Shown here piece by piece: positions 1 through 9,717 of a DNA stretch of 64,000 nucleotides (the first letter of the stretch is position 1; every line of letters starts with the position of its first letter). The notes below the pieces were generated by a model, which was not told the DNA's origin, ran no database searches, and saw nothing but the letters and a program-made list of their open reading frames with translations. This stretch comes from Psychrobacter sp. WY6 (lineage in GTDB: Bacteria; Pseudomonadota; Gammaproteobacteria; Pseudomonadales; Moraxellaceae), in assembly GCF_018448495.1 (NCBI RefSeq), contig NZ_CP049902.1, positions 2,356,001 through 2,420,000 on the forward strand. The letters are read 5' to 3'. The position numbers and the translations under genes were made by a program.

Positions 1-3000
1 CGCTCACAGCAAGCGGTGCAGGCACGTATGGATAGTATTCCAGAAAAACTGGCAGAAAAACTGAATCTTGATTTGCCCGTGAGTCAACGAGCAGAAGATT
101 TAGTACAGGCAATTATTGATCACCAAGTCATTATTGTTGCAGGGGAGACAGGTTCTGGTAAGACGACGCAATTGCCGAAGCTGGCAATGCTGGCAGGTCG
201 CGGTATCACTGGGCAGATAGGGCATACCCAGCCTCGACGATTGGCCGCGCGCAGTGTGGCAAACCGTATCGCTGAAGAATTGGGCGAGCAGCTCGGTAAT
301 ACTGTCAGCTTCAAGATTCGCTTTAATGAGCAGGGTACGGCGCAATCTGTTGTTAAGCTGATGACCGATGGTATCTTGCTGGCTGAATTGGGTCACGATA
401 GATTCTTGAGTAAATACGATACCATCATTATTGATGAGGCGCATGAGCGTAGCTTAAACATTGATTTTATTATGGGTTATCTGAAAAAGCTACTGCCCAA
501 ACGTCCTGATTTAAAAGTGATTATTACCTCAGCAACACTTGATACCAAACGCTTTAGTGAATATTTTAGCCGCTATGATAATAAGCTAAAACGCAACGTA
601 CCTGCGCCTATTTTCAATGTCGAAGGTCGTAGTTTTCCTGTTGAAGTTCGTTACCGTCCGCTGACCGATGAGCCAGTGAACAGCTCGGATGATGACAGCT
701 ATGATGACTTTGAAGAAAATCTGCCACGTGCGGTCGTTGCCGCCGTCGAAGAATGCTTTAGCGATGCACAAAATAAAGGTCATGCTGACCAAGCAGACAT
801 CTTGATATTTGCCGCCACAGAAGCTGAGATTCGTGAGCTGCAAGAGGTGCTTGAGCGTCATGGACCCAAGCACACCGAAGTGCTGCCACTATTTGCACGG
901 CAGACTTATGAAGAGCAGCGCATCTTTCAACCGTCAGGTCGTGGTCGGCGTATCGTTATTGCGACCAACGTTGCCGAGACCGCGCTGACCGTACCGGGTA
1001 TCCGCTATGTGATTGACTTGGGTTTTGCGCGGATATCACGCTATTCGTATCGCTCGCGCGTACAGCGTTTACCGATTGAGGCGATCTCGCAAGCGGCTGC
1101 CAATCAGCGTAAAGGTCGCTGCGGTCGTGTTGCGCCGGGTGTTTGTATCCGTCTGTATAGCGAAGAGGACTTTACCGGTCGTCCAGAATTTACCGAACCT
1201 GAGATTTTACGGACCAATCTTGCATCCGTTATTTTACAGATGGCCAATCTGCGCTTAGGTAGTGTTGATGATTTTGCCTTTATCGAGCCACCCGATAGCC
1301 GCTTGGTTACTGATGGGCATAAATTGCTTGATGAGTTAGGCGCGATTACCTCTAAAAATGAAGTAACTGCTGCTCATCAAACCAATAAGCCAAAACCAAA
1401 AAAAGGTCTCGACCATTTAAGCCTGACGCCAACTGGACAAAAAATGGCGCGTATGCCAATCGATCCAAGGCTAGCACGTATGTTGGTTGCGGGCAGTGAT
1501 TTTGATTGTATCCGTGAGATGCTGATTGTAGTAGCGGCTCTTGCTGTACAGGATCCACGCGAGCGTCCTGCCAATAAACGCCAGCAAGCCGACCAAAAGC
1601 ATGCGGAATTTCGTCAAGATGATTCTGACTTTTTATTCTATCTGAGTCTGTGGAAAGCGCTATTTGAAAAAGATGAAGATGGCAATAAGCTGTCTGGCAA
1701 TCAGCGTAAGCAGTTTACAAAGAAAAACTATCTGAGCTTCCCGCGTGTACGTGAGTGGAATCAAACCCATCGTCAGTTAGTACAAATGGTCACAGACCTT
1801 AAGCTGACGGATGTTAAAGAGGCAAAAGCTTCCGATAAAGGAACCGATAAAAATGCTTCGTTAGAAACATGACCAGCGACCCTACCGCGATAGAAGATGA
1901 AGAACTCAAAGCGGTTAAATATGCCAATTTACACCGCGCTATTGACAGGTCTATTGTCTACGATTGCGCATAAAACCGAAAATCGCGGTGAATATCTAGC
2001 AGCAGCGCGCCAGAAGCCAAAATCTTCCCCGCGAGTACGGTATTTAAACAAGTACCCACTTGGGTCATGGCTTTTGAAGTGGTCGAAACCTCGCAAGTCT
2101 TTATGCGCACTGTTGCCAAAATGAACCAGAAGGGATATCTCAGCCGCAGGTGACTTATTAAAGTAATCACTACTTTGAGCCGCATTGGTCGAGAAGAGAT
2201 GGACGAGTGAAAGCTTACGCGCAGATTAGCTTATTTGGGCTGATATTATTAGTAAACAGCTGACCAATTATGAGCAAGTGAACTTAGTTGAGTCACGAGA
2301 AATCTTCATTCGTGATGGTCTGGTGACTGGTAATTTGGGGCGTCAAGCGCCATTTTTACAGCATAATATGGATAAAATTGCCGACATTGAACGCATTGAA
2401 GATAAGTTACGTCGCCGTGATTTGTTGGTTGATGAAGCACTGTATCAGTTTTATGATAAAAAAATACCTGAGCATATTGCCAGTCGCAAAGCCTTTGAAG
2501 ATTGGCGTGCCGAGGTTGAAAAAACTGATGCCAAATATCTATTCTTTACCGATGATGACGTGCTCAATAGCCAAGCACCGACCACAGGCGATTTCCCAGA
2601 AGTGTGGAAATTGGGTGATTTAAAACTACCGCTACGTTATGTCTTTGATCCGTCCAGCGATGATGATGGCGTGACCATTCGTGTGCCACTTGCCGCGCTA
2701 CCGCAGCTTGATGCGATCGAACTATTGTGGGGCGTACCCGGTTGGCGTTATGAGCTAGTATTGCAGTTGCTTAAGTCACTACCAAAGGATATCCGCCGTC
2801 AAATTGTACCGATTCCTGATACAGCCGATAGCTTGTTTGATGAACTGCAACCTGCTGGTGGACAAGGATTGCTCAAGCAGCTTTGCCAAGCCCTAAATCG
2901 TCGCGGCGTTATGTCAGTGACGCCTGATAGCTTTAATCCCTCTAGCATTGATCGCTATTTACAGCCGCAAATCTGTGTGGTCGATGACAAAAATCGTATT

Positions 3001-3974
3001 ATCGAAAAGGGTCGCGACCTGCAAACGCTACAGATTCGTCATGCCTCTGAAACCCGCCAAGCGGTGAATGAGCAGCAAGGTACGCATACCGAATTCCCTG
3101 AGCATTTTGCCTTTAGCAAAAATCATTATAGTGCAGGCGTGGTGATGAAGCAGTTTGCTGCGCTCGTAGCAGATGCGTCAGGTGAAGCGGTATCTATCCA
3201 TCAATATACCGATGTCAATGCAGCGTTACAGGCACACCGTATCGGGGTTTTGACCTTGATAAAAGGTAAGCTTGGTGCGAAGAAAAACAGCTGACCAGCC
3301 AAATTGATAAGATATTCAAATTGGCATTTGCACCACTTGGTGATATGGAGAAGCTAAAAACCATCGTCATCGACGCGGCATTGGACGCGTCGCTTGAAGA
3401 GCATTATGTGTTATTTGACCACAGTGCTGATTTGCCTGAAAGCGCTGATGATACTGCCGTAGCGCTTGCTGAAGAATTACCCTTTACGCCAGAAGAGTAC
3501 GAGAAAACCTTGGAAGTGGTGTCGGTTAACTTTCTATTGACGGGGCAAAACGTTATAAAAATCCTTAAAAATGTCTATACTCGCTGGCAGCGTATTCGCC
3601 AAAGCTTACTCATGCTCGATCGAGAGGTATTTGGTGAGTCTATCGAAGATATCGAAGACCAATTAGAAGACTTACACTTGGCTGATTTTGTTTATCGTAT
3701 GGATTATAGCCATTGGCAGCAGTATCCGCGCTATCTAGAGGCGCTTGAAATTCGTATCGAACGGCTTGAGCACAATCTCGAATCCGATCTTGAAGGAGTA
3801 TACGCGCTTGATGTGCATATGGAGCGGTTGGCGAATCGTGCCAATGATAAAGCCATTAGTGAGTATCGCTGGATGGTCGAGGAGTATCGTATTCAGCTAT
3901 TCGCGCAACCGATGAAAACCCGCATGGCAGTGTCACCAAAGCGCCTAAGCAAGATGTGGGATAAAATGAGTTAG
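1..3974 (+). CDS. hrpA: ATP-dependent RNA helicase HrpA (5' end outside window)
   Basis: DEAH-box RNA helicase acting on RNA and stalled ribosomes in the cytoplasm. The frame is open from base 1. Helicase motifs are clear: Walker A GETGSGKTT (about 142-168), DEAH in IIIDEAHERS (about 421-450), SAT at about 529, and the QRKGRCGR motif near 1105-1130. The helicase core and its helical extensions are followed by the HrpA-specific C-terminal region to the stop at 3974. The reading frame is lost at about 1870-1930, several times between 1930 and 2277, and at about 3290. Pieces 16-1872, 2278-3294 and 3321-3974 align in order with E. coli HrpA (1300 aa), so this is one gene with base losses. Roughly 70-80 N-terminal residues are missing by comparison with E. 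coli. Confidence 0.93.
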
Positions 3975-4000
3975 GATAGCGTTAGATTTTTAAAACTTGC

Positions 4001-4030
4001 TAATTGACAATAAATGACAATAAATGACAA
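4001..4030. repeat. Three tandem 10-bp units after hrpA
   Basis: The units taattgacaa, taaatgacaa and taaatgacaa follow each other without a gap, 27 bp after the hrpA stop and upstream of the lipoprotein gene at 4159. They could be a repeated protein-binding site or simple replication slippage. The sequence alone does not decide. Confidence 0.6.
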
Positions 4031-4158
4031 TTGTGTTATATAGATCTTTGATTTAGTCGATAATATTTGATTAAATGAAAGAGCTATTATTTTTTATACC
4101 AACGTTTTTTGATCGTTACTTAATATATTGATGTAGGTTTTTGAGCAGGATAAAAATA

Positions 4159-4521
4159 ATGATTAAATTTAGGCTGATAATACTAGCATTTGTATCAACT
4201 ATATTTATGAGTACGGGCTGTGATGAGACACAAGCCAGTGAGAATGTGAAGGTATTTGCGCCAACAAGCGTAGAAAAAGAAGTGCAGTTACGAGGCAGTT
4301 TTAAAAGAAGCTTTGAGATTCATGAGTTCGTTTCTGATAACATTATTTACTATGTGTCAGACCCAAAGCAGCTATTAATTAAAGATTCAAAAAGTATCAA
4401 TCAAAAAGGTTATTACAAATATTTCGAAACTTACGTCATTGGTAACATTAGCCCCATCGGTCAATACGGGCCTCTAGGCAAATATCAAAATCAAATAACT
4501 ATTCGTGAGATTTGCGCGTAG
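4159..4521 (+). CDS. Small lipoprotein of unknown function
   Basis: About 120 residues. The N-terminus has a short basic stretch, a hydrophobic segment and a lipobox ending STGC, so it should be exported and lipid-anchored. ATG at 4159 is chosen because AGGA at 4147-4150 lies 8 bases upstream; an in-frame TTG at 4141 has no such signal. The mature part is polar with no recognised domain and ends in a single Cys (REICA). Hypothetical; it is a monocistronic unit closed by the terminator at 4592. Confidence 0.6.
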   Translation: MIKFRLIILAFVSTIFMSTGCDETQASENVKVFAPTSVEKEVQLRGSFKRSFEIHEFVSDNIIYYVSDPKQLLIKDSKSINQKGYYKYFETYVIGNISPIGQYGPLGKYQNQITIREICA

Positions 4522-4591
4522 CTTTGATAGCGTAGGTTATCGAATGGATACCCTACTGATTTTAAGTAACTAACTTTCACTCACTATCGAT

Positions 4592-4631
4592 AAAAAGGCT
4601 GGATTAGCAATTGCTAACCTAGCCTTTTTTT
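4592..4631 (+). terminator. Rho-independent terminator after the lipoprotein gene
   Basis: The stem AAAAAGGCT / AGCCTTTTT extends inward through a near-complementary ATTAGCA/TGCTAA section and is followed by a run of seven T. It lies 71 bp after the stop at 4521. Confidence 0.8.
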
Positions 4632-4673
4632 GAGTGTCACTATTTTTCTGTGACGGATAAATCTTTTATGAAA

Positions 4674-4708
4674 CAAAAAAGCAAAGGTGGCGTCATATGA
4701 CCTTTGCT
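4674..4708 (-). terminator. Terminator for the minus-strand membrane gene
   Basis: The inverted repeat AGCAAAGGT / ACCTTTGCT (4680-4688, 4700-4708) has an A-run on its left side, which reads as a T-tract on the minus strand. It sits just past the stop at 4733. Confidence 0.7.
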
Positions 4709-4732
4709 CTAAAATTTAGCACCTGAGTAAAA

Positions 4733-5057
4733 TTAGTGGCTGATCTTTTCTGTCAGCACACCCATACTATAAACGAATGCTATAACGGTCAGTGCTACAA
4801 TAAATGGTGTGAGTATCCAAATCACCACGTTGATCAATAATGAGGGCAATAATCCGTTGAATAATACCGTGTTTGGTGTAAAAAAATCCGTCATAACATC
4901 GACTGAACGCTTAGCTACGGGGAATAGCAAGGTGCTTAGTGCCAGCATATAAATACTTGCTAAAACCAGGGTCGCTCATGACCACCATAAAATAAAACAC
5001 CAAAAAATAAGTGACACCCAATGCCCAGCATTTGAGAGTATAGCTTAAACGAATCAT
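4733..5057 (-). CDS. Small membrane protein of unknown function
   Basis: About 108 residues with two or three hydrophobic helices: one near the start (LGVTYFLVFYFMVVM), one at LALSTLLF and one in the last third (LINVVIWILTPFIVALTVIAF). The start at 5057 has a strong GGGAGG Shine-Dalgarno just upstream. The frame is lost at about 4950-4970, and the two halves join into one plausible integral membrane protein. I do not recognise the family. Its promoter region (5058-5160) is very AT-rich and carries a direct repeat. Confidence 0.55.
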
Positions 5058-5122
5058 GTTAGTGCCTCCCGAAATATTCTGACGATCACACGTAGAAAAA
5101 TTATTATAATAGTTGCAAAATT

Positions 5123-5157
5123 ATGAATATATTATATATGTTATAATATGAATATAT
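5123..5157. promoter_or_regulatory. Direct repeat ATGAATATAT x2 in an AT-rich promoter region
   Basis: Identical 10-bp units at 5123-5132 and 5148-5157 are 25 bp apart in the AT-rich stretch upstream of the membrane-protein gene. The spacing is close to two and a half helical turns, so this could be an operator. The rest of 5058-5349 holds no coding sequence I can support. Confidence 0.3.
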
Positions 5158-5349
5158 AGACCAAGTCAACTGTTTTTTTCTTGGGTAAGATATTTCGTCG
5201 TTTGTTTGGCTGGAAAGAGGGAGGGTGTAGGAATCTGTTAAACAGATAATTACATTGTGTACGCAGTTGCTTATGAAGCTGTCAAGACGCAGAGGGATTG
5301 CCTTAGTCAGAAACCATTATAGTAGGGGCATTATGGTAGAAGCATCATG

Positions 5350-6208
5350 CTAGATATTTAACTCACTGCTTGGGCTTACTCCAAATAGCCGCTTATATTC
5401 ACGGCTAAATTGGCTGGGACTTTCATAGCCTACTTGCATGGCGATTTGCGATACTTGTGCCTCGCCGAGTTGAATCAGCTGCCGAGCTTTCATCAATCGT
5501 AGGCTTTTTTGATATTGAAGCGGGCTTAGTTGAGTGATTTCTTTAAAATGTTGATGAAATCCCGACACTCATACCGCATCGACTGGCCAAATCTTCTATG
5601 ATGACGGGTTTCTTCTAAATGCGCTTTTAGCCAATCGGTAGCTTGGGCAATACGGTGGTGTGACTGCCATTAACCACCAGTTGCCGAAGCTTATGACCTT
5701 GCTTGCTGCTATGAGCAGCCGATAATAAATCTCTTGCTGAATCAAAGGTGATAAAAAATCTATATCATTTGGATAATTAAGCAATTCTATCATCCGTTCG
5801 AATGCGGTTAATATGGTGTTTTTTCTAACGGCCATTTATACCTTGATGCTCATAGTCGGCATTTTTTCTGAGGTGGTATTTGTGCCATGACCTCACGAAT
5901 GAGCGCCAGATTTAATTTCATAGACAATACGATGACTGGCTTCTCTACAGTGGCGTGTTTGATATGCATGCTTATAGGAATATTGACAGGGCAGAACATC
6001 AGACTGCTGTCATCAAATTTCTGGCAATCTGTACCTAAGTAATTTCACGCGTGCCTTGTAAGACGATACATATGCTAGGTTCTTGGATATAGCTGATAGT
6101 CTTTCTTGGTCTGTCGGCACAATAAAAAAACAAGCCTGAAATGTCTGATTCGATGGTTTGATTTTTGGGTAATATACTAAGTAGCTGCTCTACCGTTTTT
6201 GTTTTCAT
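5350..6208 (-). CDS. AraC-family transcriptional regulator (frame broken)
   Basis: Cytoplasmic DNA-binding regulator of about 290 residues. The C-terminal pieces (5350-5568) carry the AraC helix-turn-helix pair: [20 protein letters not shown] is the second helix-turn-helix, followed by [10 protein letters not shown]. The N-terminal part from ATG 6208 ([13 protein letters not shown], then SICIVLQG) resembles the AraC_N ligand domain. The frame breaks several times between 5570 and 6050. Length, start and order fit one normal family member. It is divergent from the ohr-like gene at 6391, so that gene is the natural candidate target. Confidence 0.75.
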
Positions 6209-6390
6209 GATTTATGCTTACTTTATAATTTGCCTAATGATATAAATATTTATAGGATTAGGCAAGGATTATGGAGTAATGCTCTACCGGATTAGCGTGC
6301 TCACTTCTATAATGATGGCATCAAAACGCAGTAAGATTGATTTACAGCGTATTGCACAACACCAATAACACGCCAATCCATAAGGAATAT

Positions 6391-6807
6391 ATGATGAAAA
6401 TTTTCTATAAAACGCGAGCAACGGCAACCGGTGGTCGTTCTGGTCATACAGGTCTTGACGATGGTTCGCTAGCTTTTGATCTGGTCTCTTTTCAAGAAAC
6501 AGACAAGGAAGGTGTCAATCCAGAGCAGCTTTTTGCAATGGGTTATGCGGCTTGTTTTGATAGTGCTTTAAATCTGACCGCCCAGCAAATGAAACTGCCA
6601 ATTACTGCCTCAAAAACCTCGACCCAAGTGGGTATTGGTATGAAAGCCGATGGTAGCTATAACTTAGATATAGATTTGTATGTTGAAGTGTCGGGTATTG
6701 ATGAGGCTCAAGCGCAAACACTGGTCGAAACAGCTCATCAAGTTTGCCCATACTCTAATGCTACTCGCGGTAATGTCGATGCACGTTTGCATGTGACCGT
6801 GGTTTAA
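6391..6807 (+). CDS. ohr: Organic hydroperoxide resistance protein, Ohr/OsmC family
   Basis: A 138-residue thiol peroxidase that reduces organic hydroperoxides, normally recycled by lipoylated enzymes. Both catalytic cysteines are present in family context: YAACFDSAL and QVCPYSNATRGN. The start GGRSGH and the length match Ohr (about 140 aa). ATG 6391 is preferred over an upstream TTG (6337) because of AAGGA at 6382-6386. Ohr is usually controlled by the MarR-type OhrR; here the adjacent divergent gene is an AraC-type regulator instead. A hairpin with a T-run follows at 6889. Confidence 0.9.
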   Translation: MMKIFYKTRATATGGRSGHTGLDDGSLAFDLVSFQETDKEGVNPEQLFAMGYAACFDSALNLTAQQMKLPITASKTSTQVGIGMKADGSYNLDIDLYVEVSGIDEAQAQTLVETAHQVCPYSNATRGNVDARLHVTVV

Positions 6808-6888
6808 CGGTCAGCAGTAGTTAACACCTAACGACTGATTCAACAGCTGCTCTAATAACTATAAACAAATATAAAAACGACATGACTT

Positions 6889-6928
6889 TCAACTGCTTGG
6901 GTATATAAAGTATTCAGGCAGTTTTTTA
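6889..6928 (+). terminator. Terminator after ohr
   Basis: AACTGCTTG pairs with CAGGCAGTT (one G-U pair), followed by six T, about 85 bp after the ohr stop. Confidence 0.6.
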
Positions 6929-6987
6929 TTGAGTGATTCAACGTTGATCATTAAGATTAAATTATCAGGCATGAAAAGTTAAGCACA

Positions 6988-7024
6988 AAAAAGAGCCAGT
7001 AGTTTGACTACTGGCTCTTTCGTT
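6988..7024. terminator. Bidirectional terminator between ohr and the MliC-like gene
   Basis: The perfect stem AAGAGCCAGTAG / CTACTGGCTCTT (6991-7002, 7008-7019) has A-rich left and T-rich right flanks. It lies between convergent genes and can serve both strands. Confidence 0.8.
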
Positions 7025-7100
7025 TTCAATAGATGTGAATAAAAACATGGATTTTATTCAAATAACCATCACGTATTATTTACGCTTGTTTGTAGGGTTA

Positions 7101-7472
7101 CTATAGTTGGCAGTTCACTTGGTATTGTTGACCATTGTCTGATTTGATGGTCATGATGCCGTAATCCGCTTTGGTGTGCCAATCGTAAGTGGTTTTAGGG
7201 TTAACATTATTGACATAACGAGCGCCAGAACCTGATACCGCTTGTTCCATAGTGATTTTTGCATTGGTCAAGCCAACTTTAGGCAAGGTCACGTTTAGGT
7301 TAGCAGTTTGACCATTGGCAGTGTAGGCAGCAGTGAGTTGACCGTTGTCTTCACAAGTGAATGATTGGACTACTGGCTGAGTATTGGTCTCTGGGATCGT
7401 AGTAGTTGGTGCATTAGTGGCGCAGGCAGACAATAATAGAGCAAAAGGTGCTACGGCTAATAATTTTTTCAT
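7101..7472 (-). CDS. MliC-like lysozyme inhibitor lipoprotein
   Basis: A 123-residue outer-envelope lipoprotein. The signal peptide MKKLLAVAPFALLLSAC ends in a lipobox (LSAC). The mature domain has the MliC layout: a Cys early (SFTCEDNGQLTAAY), a central SGSGARYVN motif that in this family enters the lysozyme active site, and a second Cys near the end (QVNCQL) for the disulfide. The start at 7472 is preceded by GAGG; an upstream in-frame ATG (7595) would give a long non-signal leader and is rejected. The usual role is protection against C-type lysozymes. Confidence 0.8.
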   Translation of the reverse strand: MKKLLAVAPFALLLSACATNAPTTTIPETNTQPVVQSFTCEDNGQLTAAYTANGQTANLNVTLPKVGLTNAKITMEQAVSGSGARYVNNVNPKTTYDWHTKADYGIMTIKSDNGQQYQVNCQL

Positions 7473-7649
7473 AATATGCCTCAAAAATATCGGTAAAAGT
7501 AGGTTGTTACTTGAAGCAACATGATACCGTAGAGAATGTAACTTCATGTTGTGTTTGAGAGCTATGGTAGTAATCTTATCTGTCTTTTTTATCACTAAGC
7601 CTCTCAGTCTTTATTGACCTATTTATTTTAAATAACGAATGAGGATATT

Positions 7650-8570
7650 TCACGTAGGGGCTTTTTCTCTATTTAAAATAAATACCAATACTGCACCCAA
7701 GATAACCGAGCTTGCTATAACGAATGGCACGGTTAGTTGCTCAGATAAAAACACCACGCCTAATATCGCAGCCAGTATAGGTACACACAGTTGTACAACT
7801 GCTGCTTGGGTGTTTTTTAACAAAGGCATGGCCATATACCAGATGCTATAGCCTATACCGGATGCGATCGCTCCTGATGCACAGGCCAAAAGTACTCCCT
7901 TACTAGTGATGTCACCTAAATTGATGTTTTCCAAGCATATATTGTCTAAATAAGTCATGCCTATCACTAACAGTATGGGCGCTGCTATCAGACTCCGAAT
8001 GAAATTAAAACCTGTGGCTCGCAGCGGTGACACGCATGATTTGCCGCGTATGCTATATATGCCCCAAGCAGCACCACTGATTGCCATAAGCACCGCCGCT
8101 AGTAACGAAGGCACTGCTGCTGAAGGTAGCATCAAATAGACAAACCCTGCTACCGCTACGATAAATGCCAGCCATTGTAAGCCGCTCAATTGCTCTTTCT
8201 TATAGATGCCCCAACCAATCATCGTCAGCTGAACCGCTGAAAATAGAATCAGTGCTCCTGTACCAGTATCCAACTCTACATAAGCAATCGAAAAGCATAG
8301 CGCATAAATCACTAAGCTCACGCTACTTAACCAGCTGCCTTTGTCGTTTAAAATAGCAGCGTGAGCAATACTGTCAGGCTCTCGCACGTGCTTTCGTAAC
8401 CGATAAGCATGAATGGTCATGATAATACCTAGGCAGACAGCAGCGCTCAGCAGGCGCAAGATGGTAAAGCTCCAAGCATCTATAAGACCCTCTGCTAACG
8501 CCATACGGCAAAAGAGAGAGTTTGCAGCAAAGGCGATTAATGCAATAACGGTGTACAAGGTGGCTTTCAA
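7650..8570 (-). CDS. EamA/DMT-family transporter
   Basis: A 306-residue inner-membrane protein with ten predicted hydrophobic segments in two EamA-like halves. The first starts KATLYTVIALIAFAANSLFCR, with the conserved Asn/Arg region. The second has SGAAWGIYSIRG and VQLCVPILAAILGVVFLSE, the typical helix-9/10 signature. Members export amino acids or metabolites; the substrate cannot be told here. The frame is intact and the gene stands alone. Confidence 0.85.
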   Translation of the reverse strand: MKATLYTVIALIAFAANSLFCRMALAEGLIDAWSFTILRLLSAAVCLGIIMTIHAYRLRKHVREPDSIAHAAILNDKGSWLSSVSLVIYALCFSIAYVELDTGTGALILFSAVQLTMIGWGIYKKEQLSGLQWLAFIVAVAGFVYLMLPSAAVPSLLAAVLMAISGAAWGIYSIRGKSCVSPLRATGFNFIRSLIAAPILLVIGMTYLDNICLENINLGDITSKGVLLACASGAIASGIGYSIWYMAMPLLKNTQAAVVQLCVPILAAILGVVFLSEQLTVPFVIASSVILGAVLVFILNREKAPT

Positions 8571-8898
8571 AAATAATTCCTACAATAAAGAAGCTGGTTT
8601 TTGAATAAAATAGGCAAATTCGACTTTTAGGGATGTTGTTATTACCGCTTTTTTACTAGCAAAAATACTGGCTGAAGTGTGAAAACTCAGTTGCTAGTTG
8701 CCAATTGGGAGATTTCTCACAATAGAGCATATTTTATTGCACTTGCGGGCAAAAGTATTTCTTAAATTGGACTGACGATAGTTGAATTAACAATAAAGGC
8801 TGACTACAAGGGTGGTGGTAGGTCAAGCGCATACTCAGAACGATTGCTTAAATGAATCGTCATAAATCAAATAAAAACAATAGATAGGAAACAGTAAT
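8571..8898. other. Intergenic region between divergent eamA and DUF421 genes
   Basis: 328 bp holding the two divergent promoters. AGGAA at 8886-8890 is the ribosome-binding site for the gene at 8899. I see no RNA gene, strong hairpin or coding sequence in it. Confidence 0.5.
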
Positions 8899-9582
8899 AT
8901 GGATTGGGTAAGTATTTTTATTCATGACACCACTTGGGCATTTGCGCTTGAGATATTGGTGCGTGTCAGCGTCATGTTTGTGCTGATTATCTCGTTTTTG
9001 CGTTTGACGGGAAAACGCGGCGTCCGTCAGCTGTCAATCTTTGAGTTGACCATTATCTTATCATTGGGTTCTATCGCAGGTGACCCTATGTTTAACGAGG
9101 ATTTGCCGATTATTCAAGCGGTGCTGGTCATGAGCGCCGTTATCCTGCTTTATCGATTGTGCACGTGGATCATGATGGAATTCCAACCTTTTGAAGATTT
9201 ATTAGAAGGGAAATCGCTCTACATTGTAGAGGACGGGATGCTAGTACTCGATAAGATTAAAAAGGGTAAAATGTCTCATGATGAGTTTTTTACTGAAATG
9301 CGCCAACAAGGGATTGAGCATTTGGGTCAAGTGCGTACAGGCCTGCTAGAGACAGACGGTAATTTTAGTATATTGTTATATCCGCCTGAAAACACTGGCT
9401 ATGGTATGCCGCTTTTCCCTAAGCAGTATCAACCTGTCGAAGAGATAGAGTCAGAAACATATTACGCATGTATGCATTGCGGCTATGTCGATCATATATC
9501 TGACCCAAATCAGCTCTGTGAACGCTGTGAGAATGGATGTCGAGACTGGGCGAAGGCCTTGAATAGTGAGATCGTTAGATGA
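8899..9582 (+). CDS. DUF421 (YetF-like) membrane protein with C-terminal zinc ribbon
   Basis: 227 residues. Three N-terminal hydrophobic segments (about 12-35, 45-60, 68-90) are followed by the cytosolic DUF421 domain with the family start LRLTGKRGVRQLSIFEL and a later LIEGK-like segment (LLEGKSLYIVEDG). The last 40 residues add C-x2-C-x12-C-x2-C (CMHC ... CERC), which looks like a zinc ribbon not needed for the DUF421 fold. The intact frame starts at ATG 8899 with AGGAA 8 bases upstream. The function of the family is unknown; related proteins are linked to envelope or spore physiology. Confidence 0.82.
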   Translation: MDWVSIFIHDTTWAFALEILVRVSVMFVLIISFLRLTGKRGVRQLSIFELTIILSLGSIAGDPMFNEDLPIIQAVLVMSAVILLYRLCTWIMMEFQPFEDLLEGKSLYIVEDGMLVLDKIKKGKMSHDEFFTEMRQQGIEHLGQVRTGLLETDGNFSILLYPPENTGYGMPLFPKQYQPVEEIESETYYACMHCGYVDHISDPNQLCERCENGCRDWAKALNSEIVR

Positions 9583-9631
9583 TAATAAATGAGATGATGG
9601 CTATATGAATTATCTATGAGTAGATCGAGCG

Positions 9632-9679
9632 GTCTTATGTTGGCAGGCTTAATAATAGCCAATGATACCAACGTAAGAC
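9632..9679. terminator. Hairpin between convergent DUF421 and creD genes
   Basis: GTCTTATGTTGG pairs with CCAACGTAAGAC (one G-U pair), with an inner GGCT/AGCC stem. There is no clear T-tract on either strand, so its action as a terminator is inferred from its place between converging genes. Confidence 0.45.
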
Positions 9680-9717
9680 AGCCCTAGACTAAACGCTTTT
9701 AACATGCCCTATCTGAG

